Source: an uncultured Helicobacter sp. (lineage in GTDB: Bacteria > Campylobacterota > Campylobacteria > Campylobacterales > Helicobacteraceae). Taken from it: a stretch of DNA of 64,000 nt. The notes below the pieces were generated by a model that was not told the origin of the DNA, ran no database searches, and saw only the letters and a program-made list of their open reading frames with translations. The position numbers were made by a program, and so were the translations under genes. Of the stretch, positions 47,719 to 58,000 are shown piece by piece. Location: NCBI GenBank assembly GCA_944323645.1, contig CALUTE010000005.1, positions 25,870 to 89,869 of the forward strand. Reading direction: 5' to 3'. How positions within the stretch are numbered: the stretch's first letter is position 1; each line of letters opens with the position of its first letter.

Positions 47719-48581
47719 GAAAGCTATTAAGATACGAGATTGGGGAGCATTATTTTTCGTTTGTGGTGATGAGTGCGCTTTATACAATATGTATGTTTAT
47801 AATTGTGCTATTTCTCAAAAGTGCGCCAGATATACTCAAGACCTCTTTATTTGACGCATACAGTAGCTGGCTTGGATTTTTGTTTGTTTTTGCTATTTTT
47901 GGCGCGATTATTTCGATTCTTGGCTTGTTTGTCGTGCAGGTGCTTATGGTGATTAATACTTTTGGCAAGAATCTATTTGGCAGATATGGCTATTTGCTTT
48001 TTTCTCTGCCTATTGAAATCGATAAGATACTACTAGCCAAAGTGCTTAGTTGCTTTGTTTTGATTGGCGCTTCGATATGTTATTATGTGTTTGTTGGAAT
48101 CCAAGTATTGTTGCTTATTAGCGATGTTGATATGGTTATGCTTACGGAGCGTTTTTTGAAATTTTTTGTCGCTATATTTAGGGATTTTACCATTTATAGT
48201 GTGTATGGCACAATCTCGGTAGTTACCTATATTTTTGGTGGAACCTTGCAATTTCTAATGCAGATTCTCCTCACACTTGCTTTGCTCAATATTTGGCGCA
48301 TTACAAGCTTTCGTTTGGTGCTTGGGGTGCTGCTATTTTTTGTGATTAATTTTTGTTGTGGTCTTGCTGTTAGTGTGCCAATTGCTATCCTTCATACGAT
48401 AGGGGTTGGAATCTTTGATATGAGTAGTTTTCTATATATGTTGGCAAACAGCAAAGAAGGGATAGATGAGTTTAGCTTTTGGGTACCTTATGCGTATTTT
48501 CTCACAGAGTATTTAATCATAAGTGGAGCGTGCTATTTGTTGGCGCGTTATTGTGTAGTACGAAAAATGGAATTAGAGTAG
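47715..48581 (+). CDS. ABC-2 type membrane permease
   Basis: This 288-residue protein has about six hydrophobic helices and is coupled to the preceding ATPase gene by an ATGA overlap. It carries a Gly-rich membrane segment typical of ABC-2 permeases. No regulator or substrate gene adjoins, so the exported molecule is unknown. Confidence 0.8.
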   Translation: MRKLLRYEIGEHYFSFVVMSALYTICMFIIVLFLKSAPDILKTSLFDAYSSWLGFLFVFAIFGAIISILGLFVVQVLMVINTFGKNLFGRYGYLLFSLPIEIDKILLAKVLSCFVLIGASICYYVFVGIQVLLLISDVDMVMLTERFLKFFVAIFRDFTIYSVYGTISVVTYIFGGTLQFLMQILLTLALLNIWRITSFRLVLGVLLFFVINFCCGLAVSVPIAILHTIGVGIFDMSSFLYMLANSKEGIDEFSFWVPYAYFLTEYLIISGACYLLARYCVVRKMELE

Positions 48582-48829
48582 GATCACATAGCTTTGTACT
48601 TGGGCTTTTTTATGAGTGCTTGCCCGCTCTTTAGCAAGTTCTGTTATCAATTTTGTTCAATGTCAAAACAACTTACCAACCAAAGGCTCTAGTGGTCTAG
48701 AATAATATTATAGAATCTCAAAGTGCGTCATGTAATATGGAGAATTTCAGAAACTACAAAAGTTTATAATTTAATCAATAAATTTTATCATTTAGAAGCT
48801 AAAATTTTGATAAATTTAAGGAAAAAGCG

Positions 48830-48843
48830 TTTTTTTTTTTTTT
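48830..48843 (+). repeat. T14 homopolymer tract in the cetBA promoter
   Basis: Fourteen T residues lie about 52-65 nt before the cetB ATG and 8 nt before the ATACAAT -10-like element, that is, in the -35 region. Similar T tracts vary in length in H. pylori promoters and change expression. Confidence 0.7.
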
Positions 48844-48850
48844 GATTTTG

Positions 48851-48857
48851 ATACAAT
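48851..48857 (+). promoter_or_regulatory. putative -10 element of cetB-cetA
   Basis: ATACAAT lies 38 nt before the cetB ATG, directly downstream of the T14 tract. Confidence 0.45.
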
Positions 48858-48894
48858 TCGGGACATTTATCATGGGTTTTTCAAGGAGATTCCA

Positions 48895-49398
48895 ATGGAT
48901 TTTGATTTAGGTGTAGAACTACAACAAGATACTCTTATAACTTCAAAAACAGATCTAAAAAGCCGCATTACTTATTGCAATAAGGATTTTTATGAGTATA
49001 GCAAATTTAGCGAAAATGAAGTTTTAGGCAAGCCACATAATATTGTCCGACACAAGGATATGCCACGCGCAGTATTTAAGCTTTTATGGGATTATATCAA
49101 ACAGGGCAAAGAGGTGTTTGCTTTGGTGAAGAATCGAACAAAAGATAACCAGCATTATTGGGTGTTCGCAAATATTACACCTTCTATTGATATCAATAAT
49201 AATGTCATTGGCTATTATTCTGTGCGTAGAAAGCCAAACCCAAAGGCTGTAGAAAAAATTATTCCTGTTTATCACAAAATGCTTGAGGCAGAAAGGACAA
49301 GCTCCCTAGATTCTAGTATTAGTATCTTGAACCAAACCTGTCATCAAGCAGGTATGGAATACAATGAATTCGTGTTTGAACTCCAAAGGAATGCATAA
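48895..49398 (+). CDS. cetB: CetB-like PAS-domain energy-taxis sensor
   Basis: This 167-residue cytoplasmic protein is almost only a PAS domain: [20 protein letters not shown], then [20 protein letters not shown] and [20 protein letters not shown]. This is the FAD-binding Aer/CetB type, with the HKDMP loop typical of that group. Aer-type proteins sense the redox state of the respiratory chain. CetB in Campylobacter jejuni (165 residues) works with the separate transducer CetA, and here the next gene is such a transducer, overlapping by 1 nt. AAGGAG precedes the ATG. Confidence 0.85.
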   Translation: MDFDLGVELQQDTLITSKTDLKSRITYCNKDFYEYSKFSENEVLGKPHNIVRHKDMPRAVFKLLWDYIKQGKEVFALVKNRTKDNQHYWVFANITPSIDINNNVIGYYSVRRKPNPKAVEKIIPVYHKMLEAERTSSLDSSISILNQTCHQAGMEYNEFVFELQRNA

Positions 49399-50792
49399 TG
49401 AATAAAATTACTGACTATATAGTCATCGGCTTGGGAATTGTTGGCATATTATTAGGCATTATTGTGCAATCAATACCTATTGTTTGCATCGTATTTGGGT
49501 TCATTGTGATAGCAGCAATTGTACGGCTAATACTTGGGTATAATGAAGCGTATTTGATTGATTCATTATTGCGTGTGAGTGATGAGTATGCAAATGGTAA
49601 ATTTGAAAATAGAATTGTACATATTAAGGGCAAAACACCTCTTACCCCAATTTGTGAGAATCTAAACAATCTTATTGACCATCTAGAAGCATTTTTGCGC
49701 GAAGTTAAGACTGCAATTGCAAGTTCGCAAAAAGCTGAGTTTTATCGGCGGGCACTTAGCGGTGGTTTAGATGGAACATTTGCGCAAAATATTGAGGGAA
49801 TCAATGATGCATTGGAAAAAATAGAAAAGAGCGCTAAAGAAAGTCTTGCTAATGCGCTTTCTAAGAATCTTATGAATCTAAGTCTTAACCATCAGACTTA
49901 TAATCTAAATAAGATTGCTAATGGACTAAATGAAGATATTACGTTTATGAAAAAGGTGGATTCTAATATTCGAGAGATTCGTAGTCATTCTGAGGAGAGC
50001 AAGTCAGATATTACTTTGCTCACACAATCTATTAATAACCTACTTGCGCTTATAGAATCCAACAATGATTCTATTGAAAGTTTTGCGGAAAAATCTAAAG
50101 ATATTGGCAATGTGGTAGGTATTATCTCTGATATCGCAGACCAAACAAACTTATTAGCACTTAATGCAGCTATTGAAGCAGCTCGTGCTGGAGAACACGG
50201 AAGAGGCTTTGCAGTGGTAGCAGATGAGGTGCGCAAACTCGCTGAAAAAACCCAAAAAGCCACAAATCAAATCTCTGTTTCTATTCAAACTATGCAGCAA
50301 GAAATGGATACCATCTCAAGTGGCAGTGAGCAGGTTGCTCAAATCGCTCAAGATTCAGAATCTAAAATCACAGCCTTTAACGAAGTGTTTAGAAAGGTCG
50401 ATGAGAATAGTACTTCGTTAGAAGCAATTTTTGCAGAACTCTCAGAAGGACTTATTCTTTCTGTTACAAGGCTTGATCATATTGCGTATAAGTCAAAAGT
50501 CTATGAGTGTCTCAACACCCAAAAATGCACAATCAATCTTGATACTGCCCAACCTATATCTCGCCTTATTGATGATGCAAGCACAAATGTTATGCTCCAT
50601 AGATATTTACCACAACGCAAAGGTCAAGAAGTTACACAAAGTATTAACCAAATTACTGCTGATGTTATGGGGCAAATTGGCAAGCCAATTACGCTAGAAT
50701 CTTCAGATTATATTATCAAGCGCATTGAACAACTAGAAAAAATATCAGAAGATTTACTACATTCTTTGGAGGCTTCTCCTTCTGTTTCTTAA
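49398..50792 (+). CDS. cetA: CetA-like methyl-accepting transducer
   Basis: This 464-residue protein has two adjoining N-terminal membrane helices ([20 protein letters not shown], and a second one to about residue 47) with almost no periplasmic loop, so it cannot bind external ligands and must take its signal from a partner. A HAMP-like region follows, then the signalling tip [20 protein letters not shown]. The C-terminus after residue 350 has an [14 protein letters not shown] stretch that looks like a weak CZB zinc-binding segment. CetB immediately upstream is the likely sensor. Confidence 0.88.
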   Translation: MNKITDYIVIGLGIVGILLGIIVQSIPIVCIVFGFIVIAAIVRLILGYNEAYLIDSLLRVSDEYANGKFENRIVHIKGKTPLTPICENLNNLIDHLEAFLREVKTAIASSQKAEFYRRALSGGLDGTFAQNIEGINDALEKIEKSAKESLANALSKNLMNLSLNHQTYNLNKIANGLNEDITFMKKVDSNIREIRSHSEESKSDITLLTQSINNLLALIESNNDSIESFAEKSKDIGNVVGIISDIADQTNLLALNAAIEAARAGEHGRGFAVVADEVRKLAEKTQKATNQISVSIQTMQQEMDTISSGSEQVAQIAQDSESKITAFNEVFRKVDENSTSLEAIFAELSEGLILSVTRLDHIAYKSKVYECLNTQKCTINLDTAQPISRLIDDASTNVMLHRYLPQRKGQEVTQSINQITADVMGQIGKPITLESSDYIIKRIEQLEKISEDLLHSLEASPSVS

Positions 50793-50975
50793 AATTTTTT
50801 GAGTTTTTATCTTGGATAGCTAATATGGTAGATTGCCTTGTTTTGAGACGATTGCTATTGTTTAAATAGTTTTTATCCATAAAATGAGATAAATGGATCT
50901 TTCTTGGATAACCATACTTTCGTGCTTAAGCTAAAATTTGTACGTGAGTAAATTTTTCTTAAGATTTGTAGTTTT

Positions 50976-51003
50976 TAGAATCTAGTTTTAATGCTAGATT
51001 CTA
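50976..51003. terminator. 10-bp-stem hairpin after cetA, possible terminator
   Basis: TAGAATCTAG and CTAGATTCTA form a perfect stem with an 8-nt loop. It is built from two copies of the AGAATCT motif. No U-run follows, and it lies 184 nt past cetA, so terminator function is doubtful. Confidence 0.3.
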
Positions 51004-51111
51004 GATTGTTCCGCTTTGGTCATCTTATGCCTTGATACAATGGTAATTGTATTCCCAGAATATAAGAATTTGTCAGCAAGATAACACTAATTTCATCTCA
51101 AGTCTTTGTGT

Positions 51112-51117
51112 TATAAT
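51112..51117 (+). promoter_or_regulatory. -10 element of fliR
   Basis: TATAAT lies 29 nt before the ATG at 51146, in the expected position for a housekeeping promoter. Confidence 0.5.
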
Positions 51118-51145
51118 GCTGCAACAACAAATTCAAAGGTAAATT

Positions 51146-51910
51146 ATGGAATTTCTTGGTTATCTCACCGAAGGCAACGTGATTGTATTTTTGTTGTTAT
51201 TATTGCGTTTTGGTGCGATTTTGACTTTTTTTCCATTTTTTGATTCGCAGCTTGTGCCAATTTCTGTGCGCGGTGCTATGGCATTTTTTCTGACTCTTGC
51301 TTTCTTGCCGCTTGCGCACTCGAGTGCTAACATTACGACATTGCCTGATTTGTTGCTTGCAGCTTTTATGGAGATAGCACTTGGCTTTATGGCTTCGCTT
51401 GCTTTGCAGATTGTTTTTAATGCCCTTTCAATTGCTGGTGATAGCATTAGTTTTTCTATGGGTATGACTATGGCGAGCGCCTATGATCCAGCAAGTGGTA
51501 ACACGCGCCCTATTATTGTACAAGTGATTATGTTAAGCGCACTTGTCCTTGCGTTAGTTTTAAATTTTCATCATCTAATTTTACAATTTGTCGCCCATAC
51601 ACTAAAGATTTTACCACTTGGCGAAGTGGTTCTTTCACCCAATTTTGCCACATATCTTATTCGTGCTTTTGGTGGTATGTTTGCATTGGGTTTTGCTATG
51701 GCATTCCCAGTACTTGGAATAATTTTATTGACTGATATTATTTTTGGTATGATTATGAAGACACATTCACAATTCAATCTTTTTTCTTTCGGTTTTCCTT
51801 TGAAAATTGGTATAGCTTTTATAGTGATTATTCTTATTATACCTGGAATCTTGTATCACTTCAAAAATGATCTTTATGAGGCATTTAAGGTATTATCCCA
51901 AATATTTTAA
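51146..51910 (+). CDS. fliR: FliR, flagellar type III export gate protein
   Basis: This 254-residue inner-membrane protein is part of the FliP-FliQ-FliR export gate. About six membrane segments, the start TEGNVIVFLLLLLRFGAILT and the LALQIVFNALSIAGDSISFS region match the family. It stands alone, with no fliP or fliQ neighbour. Confidence 0.93.
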   Translation: MEFLGYLTEGNVIVFLLLLLRFGAILTFFPFFDSQLVPISVRGAMAFFLTLAFLPLAHSSANITTLPDLLLAAFMEIALGFMASLALQIVFNALSIAGDSISFSMGMTMASAYDPASGNTRPIIVQVIMLSALVLALVLNFHHLILQFVAHTLKILPLGEVVLSPNFATYLIRAFGGMFALGFAMAFPVLGIILLTDIIFGMIMKTHSQFNLFSFGFPLKIGIAFIVIILIIPGILYHFKNDLYEAFKVLSQIF

Positions 51911-52084
51911 TCATAGAGAAAATGCTTAAGACTACCGACAAAAGAGGAATCCTATCGCCGCACTGGGGTATTAATTACAAATTAAATCATTCACCCCATA
52001 GCTCAAGTGTTAGTGCTTCGATTATAGTTTTGGCAAAAAGTATAGATGTACCAACATTTCTGTATGATAGCAGTAGTATGGGGT
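51911..52084 (+). other. non-coding stretch between fliR and the pseudogene
   Basis: Nothing recognisable is seen. It may include the worn 5' end of the pseudogene that follows. Confidence 0.3.
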
Positions 52085-52782
52085 GATACACAGACCTCGT
52101 GCGTCCCAAAATCGGAGCAAACATTACTTGTGCATATCGGTGGCAATGACTATGGAGAATATTTTCTATTATCACCGTTTTTATTGTTCAACCTCATATT
52201 TTCAAACATTCGCTAGATTTTACACCTACATTCATCATGCTTGGTGTTTTGGATTGTTTGCTTTGGGTTTTATAAATGACAGAGCGAGGCTATGAGGTGT
52301 TAGCATTTGATGTGAGCATTAAACAATCACCATACCCCAATCACCCAAATATCAAGTTTTTCAAAAAGTTTGTGGGCACAAAAGATAGCGTGATACTAGT
52401 AGTTTTGAGCGACTCATAGCAGAATCTAATATGAAAAAGGCTGCCCATAACATTTTGCAGTGCGATATTGAAAATATCGAATGGGAGACTTGAGCGCATT
52501 GATGCAAGCCTTTTAGCGCAGTATTTTTCACAAGTGTTATTTGAATTTCACTGCTGTAATCCCAACGAGCAAGAGGGCAGTATATATCGTTTTACAATAT
52601 TACAAAAGTTATTGGCACACTACACCCCCATTCATACGCATTTTAATAATTACAACAAGCTTTTTATTTGTGATAATCCACACAACCACTCCCTTTTAGA
52701 CCCTTAAGTCCTACTTTGGTGCGGTGTCATCGAGGTGAGCTATGTGTGCAATGATTCTACTGCCCAAACATCTAGAATATAA
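52085..52782 (+). pseudogene. decayed FkbM/Methyltransf_21-like methyltransferase
   Basis: Fragments of one protein appear in order in different frames. DLVRPK (about 52094) is followed by LLVHIGGNDYGEYFLL (around 52133). MTERGYEVLAFDVSIKQ with HPNIKFFKKFVGTKD comes next (52276-52419). LQCDIENIEWET then leads by frameshift into LERIDASLLAQYFSQVLFEF (from about 52490), and HTHFNNYNKLF and VIEVSYVCNDSTAQ (52726-52782) end it. This order (RIGGxNDGGY, then a HPNxxFFKK loop, an acidic DIExxEW motif and an HxxNNY motif) is that of FkbM-like methyltransferases. At least three frame breaks make it non-functional. Confidence 0.75.
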
Positions 52783-52972
52783 AAAGAGCGTGCTATTATC
52801 AGAGCTAGATTGTCCAAATTCGCAACGAATGTCTAATACCCAATTGTATTCCTTAACGATATATAGGGATTTGGGCACTTTATGTATTGAAGTTTTATAC
52901 TAAAAGACGATTTGTAAATTTGAGCTTACAAAAGTTTGCTACAATAATGCATATTGTAACCAAGGAGAAGAA

Positions 52973-53389
52973 ATGACAAAATTATTATTTGGTGTAAGCG
53001 ATACAGATGAGTGCAGACAGGCGATCAAGACGATAATTAGGCTTTTTGGACATCGCGAGGAAGTGGAGCTGACCTTATTGCATGTAACACCAGAGGTACT
53101 CGTGTATGCAGAAAGCGGTATCGTGGATTATGGTACGATAGAAAATATTGAAAAAGAAAAAAGCAATGAAATTTTAGATGAATTTGAGCAAACTTTCAAA
53201 ACCGAAGGTATTGCTTGTAAAAAGATTTTACGCACCGGGAATCCTATTGATGTGGTATTAGAAATAGCACATAACTACGATTTGCTTGTGATAGGTGCAA
53301 GCGAATCAGGGCTTTTACATAGAATTTTTAACTCACATCAAAATAGTTTTGTCAATTCCTCACCTATCCCAGTACTTGTAGCAAAATAG
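52973..53389 (+). CDS. universal stress protein family (UspA-like)
   Basis: This 138-residue protein has the Usp fold: KLLFGVSDTDECRQAIKTII, ELTLLHVTPEVLVYAES, VLEIAHNYDLLVIGASESGL and a final strand SSPIPVLVAK. The ATP-binding glycine loop GxxGxxxxxxxxxG is only partly kept, so nucleotide binding is uncertain. AAGGAG precedes the ATG, with TACAAT 33 nt upstream. Confidence 0.87.
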   Translation: MTKLLFGVSDTDECRQAIKTIIRLFGHREEVELTLLHVTPEVLVYAESGIVDYGTIENIEKEKSNEILDEFEQTFKTEGIACKKILRTGNPIDVVLEIAHNYDLLVIGASESGLLHRIFNSHQNSFVNSSPIPVLVAK

Positions 53390-53426
53390 GACTAAATTTA
53401 TTATGGTTTGGGCGCAAAGGAGTGCT

Positions 53427-55046
53427 ATGCGATTACGTTATATCTATACGACTTGTTTGCTTGTGTTTGGTGTTGTAGTGCCACAAGTGGGGTTTGGATT
53501 AGAATTTGGTGTAATGGGCAATGTTTCTGCTGGAATGGGTGGGGCTGGAGTAGCTCTAAAAAATTCACCCTTCGCTTTATATTATAACCCTGCTTTACTA
53601 AGTGCTGCAAATAGCATACGATTTGGCTATTCAGTGGGTATAGGGATGCGAGAAAAAGGTTTTGATAAAATTGCCAATATTGATTTGAACAATTTTTCGA
53701 ATGCAGCAGGTAATTTTGTTGATTTACTAGGGGGATTTAGTGGTGGAAGTAGCGGTAGTGTTGATGATTTTTCAACCATTTTAGACAAAGCACTTGATAG
53801 TGTTAGTCCCACATCAGGAGGAGGCGGAGATCTGCAATCAAAGTTTGAAAATTTTAAAAACACTAATGGCGACTGGAATGTCCTTATTAGTGCAATCCAA
53901 AACCAAACTAACTCATCTAGTCTTACAGATGAACAAAAAAATCTTGTTAATAATATAGCTGACAACATTAATTTTGGTGATTTAAACCTAGATACTGGTA
54001 GTATTACTGGCATTAGCATAAATTTTGGCGGCGATGCGGCTATGGATAAAGCTATACGAGATTTGCAAACAATACAAGATGTTTTGCGTGCAAATTCATT
54101 TAATTTTACAAGTCAAAATGGGGTAGCACTCCAGTTTGCGCCATCATTTCTGCGTGGCACATTGGGCACTTTTGGAGTGGGGCTTTTTTCATCGTTTTAT
54201 GGAGGCACTTCAATCAAAGCCGACCCCAATAGAATGGATCTAATTTTAGAAAGTGGCGGTAATTACTACAAAGTGCATTTGGGTGATAATGGTTTTGGCT
54301 ATGCGCAGACCGATAGAAGCGATTATGAAGCACATTCGCTCGAGTACGCGTTGCAGCAAGGGGCGCATTCATTGACAACACATATGCTTTGGATCAATGA
54401 AATACCTATTGGATATGCGCATACATTTTATTTTAAGAATGTTAATCTTAATCTTGGCATTAGCGCAAGACTTATGAGTGCAAGCAATGCGCAGAATAAT
54501 ACAGCGCTAACGACTAACACAAATTTTGTTACATCAGGAAAGAATATCATCTCCAAAGATGCATTTGAAACAAAAGCAGGAATCGCGATAGATTTAGGGA
54601 CAATGCTCGAGATTGATTTGCCGGATTTCCGCTATCTAACATTTGGTTTTGTCGCAAAAAATATCAATACCCCAACCTTTCGCTATGCTAATGGTGAGTT
54701 AGCAATCAAACCACAATATCGTGCTGGTTTTGCGTATAATCAAAATAACTTCGTATTTGCTTTTGATGCAGATTTGGTAAAGAATGAGATGTTCAGCGAT
54801 AGTATCAATCGTCCTTTTAGTCAAATGATTGGCGGTGGGGTGAAATTTGATATCAAAATGCTTGATTTGCGTTTAGGGCTTATGAAAGATATCCGACAAG
54901 ATGATGGGCTTATTATAACAGGTGGTATTAATCTTTTGGGCTTTCTTGATGTGGCAGTTCAGGCGGGTACAGAGCTTGGTGAAGCAAAGGGTTACCGCTT
55001 TCCGAGATATTTGAACATACGTGTTGGCGGAAATTTTTCTTTTTAG
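53427..55046 (+). CDS. TraF-like outer-membrane beta-barrel protein
   Basis: This 539-residue exported protein has a signal peptide and a start typical of the TraF_2 family (GLEFGVMGNVSAGMGGAGVA, LKNSPFALYYNPALLSAANS), then glycine-rich loops and many alternating strands ending IRVGGNFSF, an outer-membrane barrel end. The family relates to FadL-like channels; function here is unknown. ATG 53427 after AAAGGAG is the start; a start 8 codons upstream is less likely. Confidence 0.75.
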   Translation: MRLRYIYTTCLLVFGVVVPQVGFGLEFGVMGNVSAGMGGAGVALKNSPFALYYNPALLSAANSIRFGYSVGIGMREKGFDKIANIDLNNFSNAAGNFVDLLGGFSGGSSGSVDDFSTILDKALDSVSPTSGGGGDLQSKFENFKNTNGDWNVLISAIQNQTNSSSLTDEQKNLVNNIADNINFGDLNLDTGSITGISINFGGDAAMDKAIRDLQTIQDVLRANSFNFTSQNGVALQFAPSFLRGTLGTFGVGLFSSFYGGTSIKADPNRMDLILESGGNYYKVHLGDNGFGYAQTDRSDYEAHSLEYALQQGAHSLTTHMLWINEIPIGYAHTFYFKNVNLNLGISARLMSASNAQNNTALTTNTNFVTSGKNIISKDAFETKAGIAIDLGTMLEIDLPDFRYLTFGFVAKNINTPTFRYANGELAIKPQYRAGFAYNQNNFVFAFDADLVKNEMFSDSINRPFSQMIGGGVKFDIKMLDLRLGLMKDIRQDDGLIITGGINLLGFLDVAVQAGTELGEAKGYRFPRYLNIRVGGNFSF

Positions 55047-55096
55047 GTTTTCTTAAAAGCAAGCAGAATCTAAGCGAGATTTACACTGTGTGCAAA

Positions 55097-58000
55097 CTAG
55101 GCTTGCGATTCTTGTGTTGTGATGTTGTACCATTCAAATTCTCCAAGTTCCTTTGTTATTTCACTGCTTACTTTAAATTGACTTACAAAGACATAATCAC
55201 GCTCTGCTTCTTTGATGATAATTTGTAATTCTCTTGCCCCGCTATGCTTTTTGGCACATTCTAGAATCTGTCCAAGCGTTGCCTGGTTTGTTTTCTTATC
55301 GAGCACAAGTCCCAAAGGACAGCTAAAATCTTGTAAATCTTTAGGTAGCATATCAATAGCGGTAACCTCATCACCGGGTTGAATATCGCTCGCCCAATGT
55401 ATTGTGCTTGTTAGATTCTCACCATATTCTTGCTGAGCTTTCTTTGTTTGCATTTCTTCTATACTAAGCACATCAAAAATACGAATATCCATACGTCCAT
55501 CACGATTTTTTGTTTTGCCTTCAAAAGCAATGAGATGCTGATGGTCTAAAGATTCAAGTTTATTGACAATATCTTCTCCAAAGAGCATTACTTCAATACT
55601 GCCTGAGGAATCCATAATATTTGCAATCCCATACAGCTTGCCACTTTTTTTTGCTACTCTCTTAGTGAATCTAGTGAGTTTTCCAGCAATGATAATATGG
55701 CTGTTTTCTTCGAGTGATTTTATTGCATTAATATGTGTAACACCTTCTATGGATTTAACTTCTTTGAGATACGCTCTTTTTTCTTCTATACTAAGCACAT
55801 CAAAAATACGAATATCTATACGTCCATCACGATTTTCTATTGTACCTTCTAAGACAATGGGGTGCTTGTGATCCAAGGATTCAAGTTTTTCGATTACTTT
55901 CCCAAAAAGCATTATTTCTGTGCTGCCTGAAAGATCCATAATATTTGCAATCCCATAAATATTGCCACTTTTTGCCGCTTTTTTAGTGAAGCTGATAATT
56001 TTTGCTATCAGCAAAACGGGACTATTTGCTGGAAGTGATTTTATTGCATTAATATGTGTAACACCTTCTATGGATTTAACTTCCTCCATGTATTCTTTCA
56101 TAGGGTGTCCAGAGACATAAATACCAATACTTTCATACTCATACTCAAGTAGGGTTTTTTCATCAAATTCTTCAATATTTTCAAAACCAAGATAAACTTG
56201 TGCCAATTCTTCTTTGGCGTCAAAGAAGAGAGTTTGCTCTATATTGTGGTTAAAACGTCGTGTGTTGCGACCAATTTCACATATATCATCGACGTGTTTC
56301 ATCATTGTTGCACGTGTGTAGCCAAGTCCATCAAGACTACCAGACTTAATAAGCGGCTCCATAGCCCTCTTAGAAATTTTGGAAAAATCCACTCGTGCGA
56401 CAAAGTCTTCAAGGCTTTTAAAATTTCCATCCTTTTTGCGACACTCTATAATATTATGCAATGCTTCGCCAACTCCTTTGATAGCTTGAAGTCCAAAGAC
56501 AATTTTCTTTTGCTTTATCCCTTCTTCCTCGACATCGATTACGCTGAAGTATTGGTCAGATTTATTGACATTTGGTGGTATGGTTTGGATTCCAAGACTC
56601 TTTGCTTCTTCGATATATTCGGCAACTTTTTCTATCTTGCCTGATTCGCTTGTAAGGAGTGCTGCCATAAATTCGTGTTCATAATATGCTTTGAGATAGG
56701 CTGTCTCAAAGGTTATCATCGCATAGGCAGCAGAGTGCGATTTATTAAAGCCATAACCAGCAAATTTGACAATTAAATCCCACAAATCTTTTGCTTTTTG
56801 TTCATCAAAGCCATTGCGTACTGCGCCTTGTGTAAATTTGAGTTTATTGTCTGCCATAATTTGTTCATTCTTTTTTCCCATAGCTCTGCGTATCAAATCC
56901 GCCTCGCCAAGCGAAAATCCACCAATTGTTTGCACAATTTGCATAACCTGCTCTTGATAAACGATTGTTCCATATGTGGGACGCAGTATGGGCTCTAGTG
57001 CTTCAAAGGGGTATGTAATTTTCTCTATACCATGCTTGCGATTAACAAAGTCATCGACCATACCAGATTCCATAGGACCAGGGCGACCAAGCGCGATAAT
57101 CGCGATAATATCTTCAAAGTTTGTTGGCTTTAAACGGCGATTGAGCCCCTGGAACATACCAGATTCCACTTGGAATATGCCTAGTGTATTGCCACCTTGT
57201 AAAACCTTATATACCTCTTGGTCATTTACATCAATCTGTAAAAAGTCTATATGCTTATCATAGCGCTCTGCGATAAGTTTTAGTGCATCATTAATAACAG
57301 TAAGAGTCTTAAGACCAAGAAAGTCAAATTTTATTAAATCTACTGGCTCAAGATATCCCATAGAATATTGCGTAACAATCATTCCATCGGTTTTATCACT
57401 TGCATATAGTGGTGTTTTATGCCACAGTTCTTGCTCGCTATCAAGCACCAGTGCCGCAGCGTGTTTGCCAGCATTGCGATTAAAGCCTTCAAGTTTTAGT
57501 GAATATTCCCAAACTTTTCTTGCTAGCTCATTTTTTTCGACCATATCTTTGATTTTTGGTTCTAGCTCCCAAGCACCCTCAATGAATTTGCCATTTTTTT
57601 CATAGCCTTGCAGAGTAATGCCTAGCTTTTCGGGAATAAGTTTAGCAAATTCGTCAGCTTCTTTGTAGGGCATATCAAGCACACGTGCTACATCACGTAG
57701 CACTCCTTTGGCAAGCATTTTACCAAAGGTAATAACTTGAGCAACATTGTATTTGCCATATTTTTGAATCATATATTCGATCACTTCACCACGCCTGCGT
57801 TGGCAAAAGTCTGTATCAATATCGGGCATTGATACGCGTTCGGGGTTCAAAAATCGTTCAAAAAGCAAGTCATATTTGATAGGATCAATATCTGTGATAC
57901 CAAGACAAAACGCCACAAGGCTTCCTGCTGCACTTCCTCTCCCTGGACCAACGGGAATCCCCATTTTCTTAGCGTGGTTGATAAAATCCCATACGATGAG

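Larger units (their letters stand above)
48582..48894. other. 313-base A+T-rich intergenic region with CetBA promoter
   Basis: It contains a T14 tract and a -10-like element listed separately. Upstream there is a loose TTTATCA/TGATAAA repeat pair (about 48786-48815). I see no gene and no clear terminator for the ABC operon. Confidence 0.4.
50793..51145. other. 353-base intergenic region upstream of fliR
   Basis: It contains a hairpin and the fliR promoter listed separately. The remaining sequence is A+T-rich with no gene. No strong terminator with a T-run is seen right after cetA. Confidence 0.4.

Noticed and set aside
52083..52295. 70-codon ORF in the gap after fliR
   Set aside because: Another frame of the decayed methyltransferase region; the family motifs lie in other frames.
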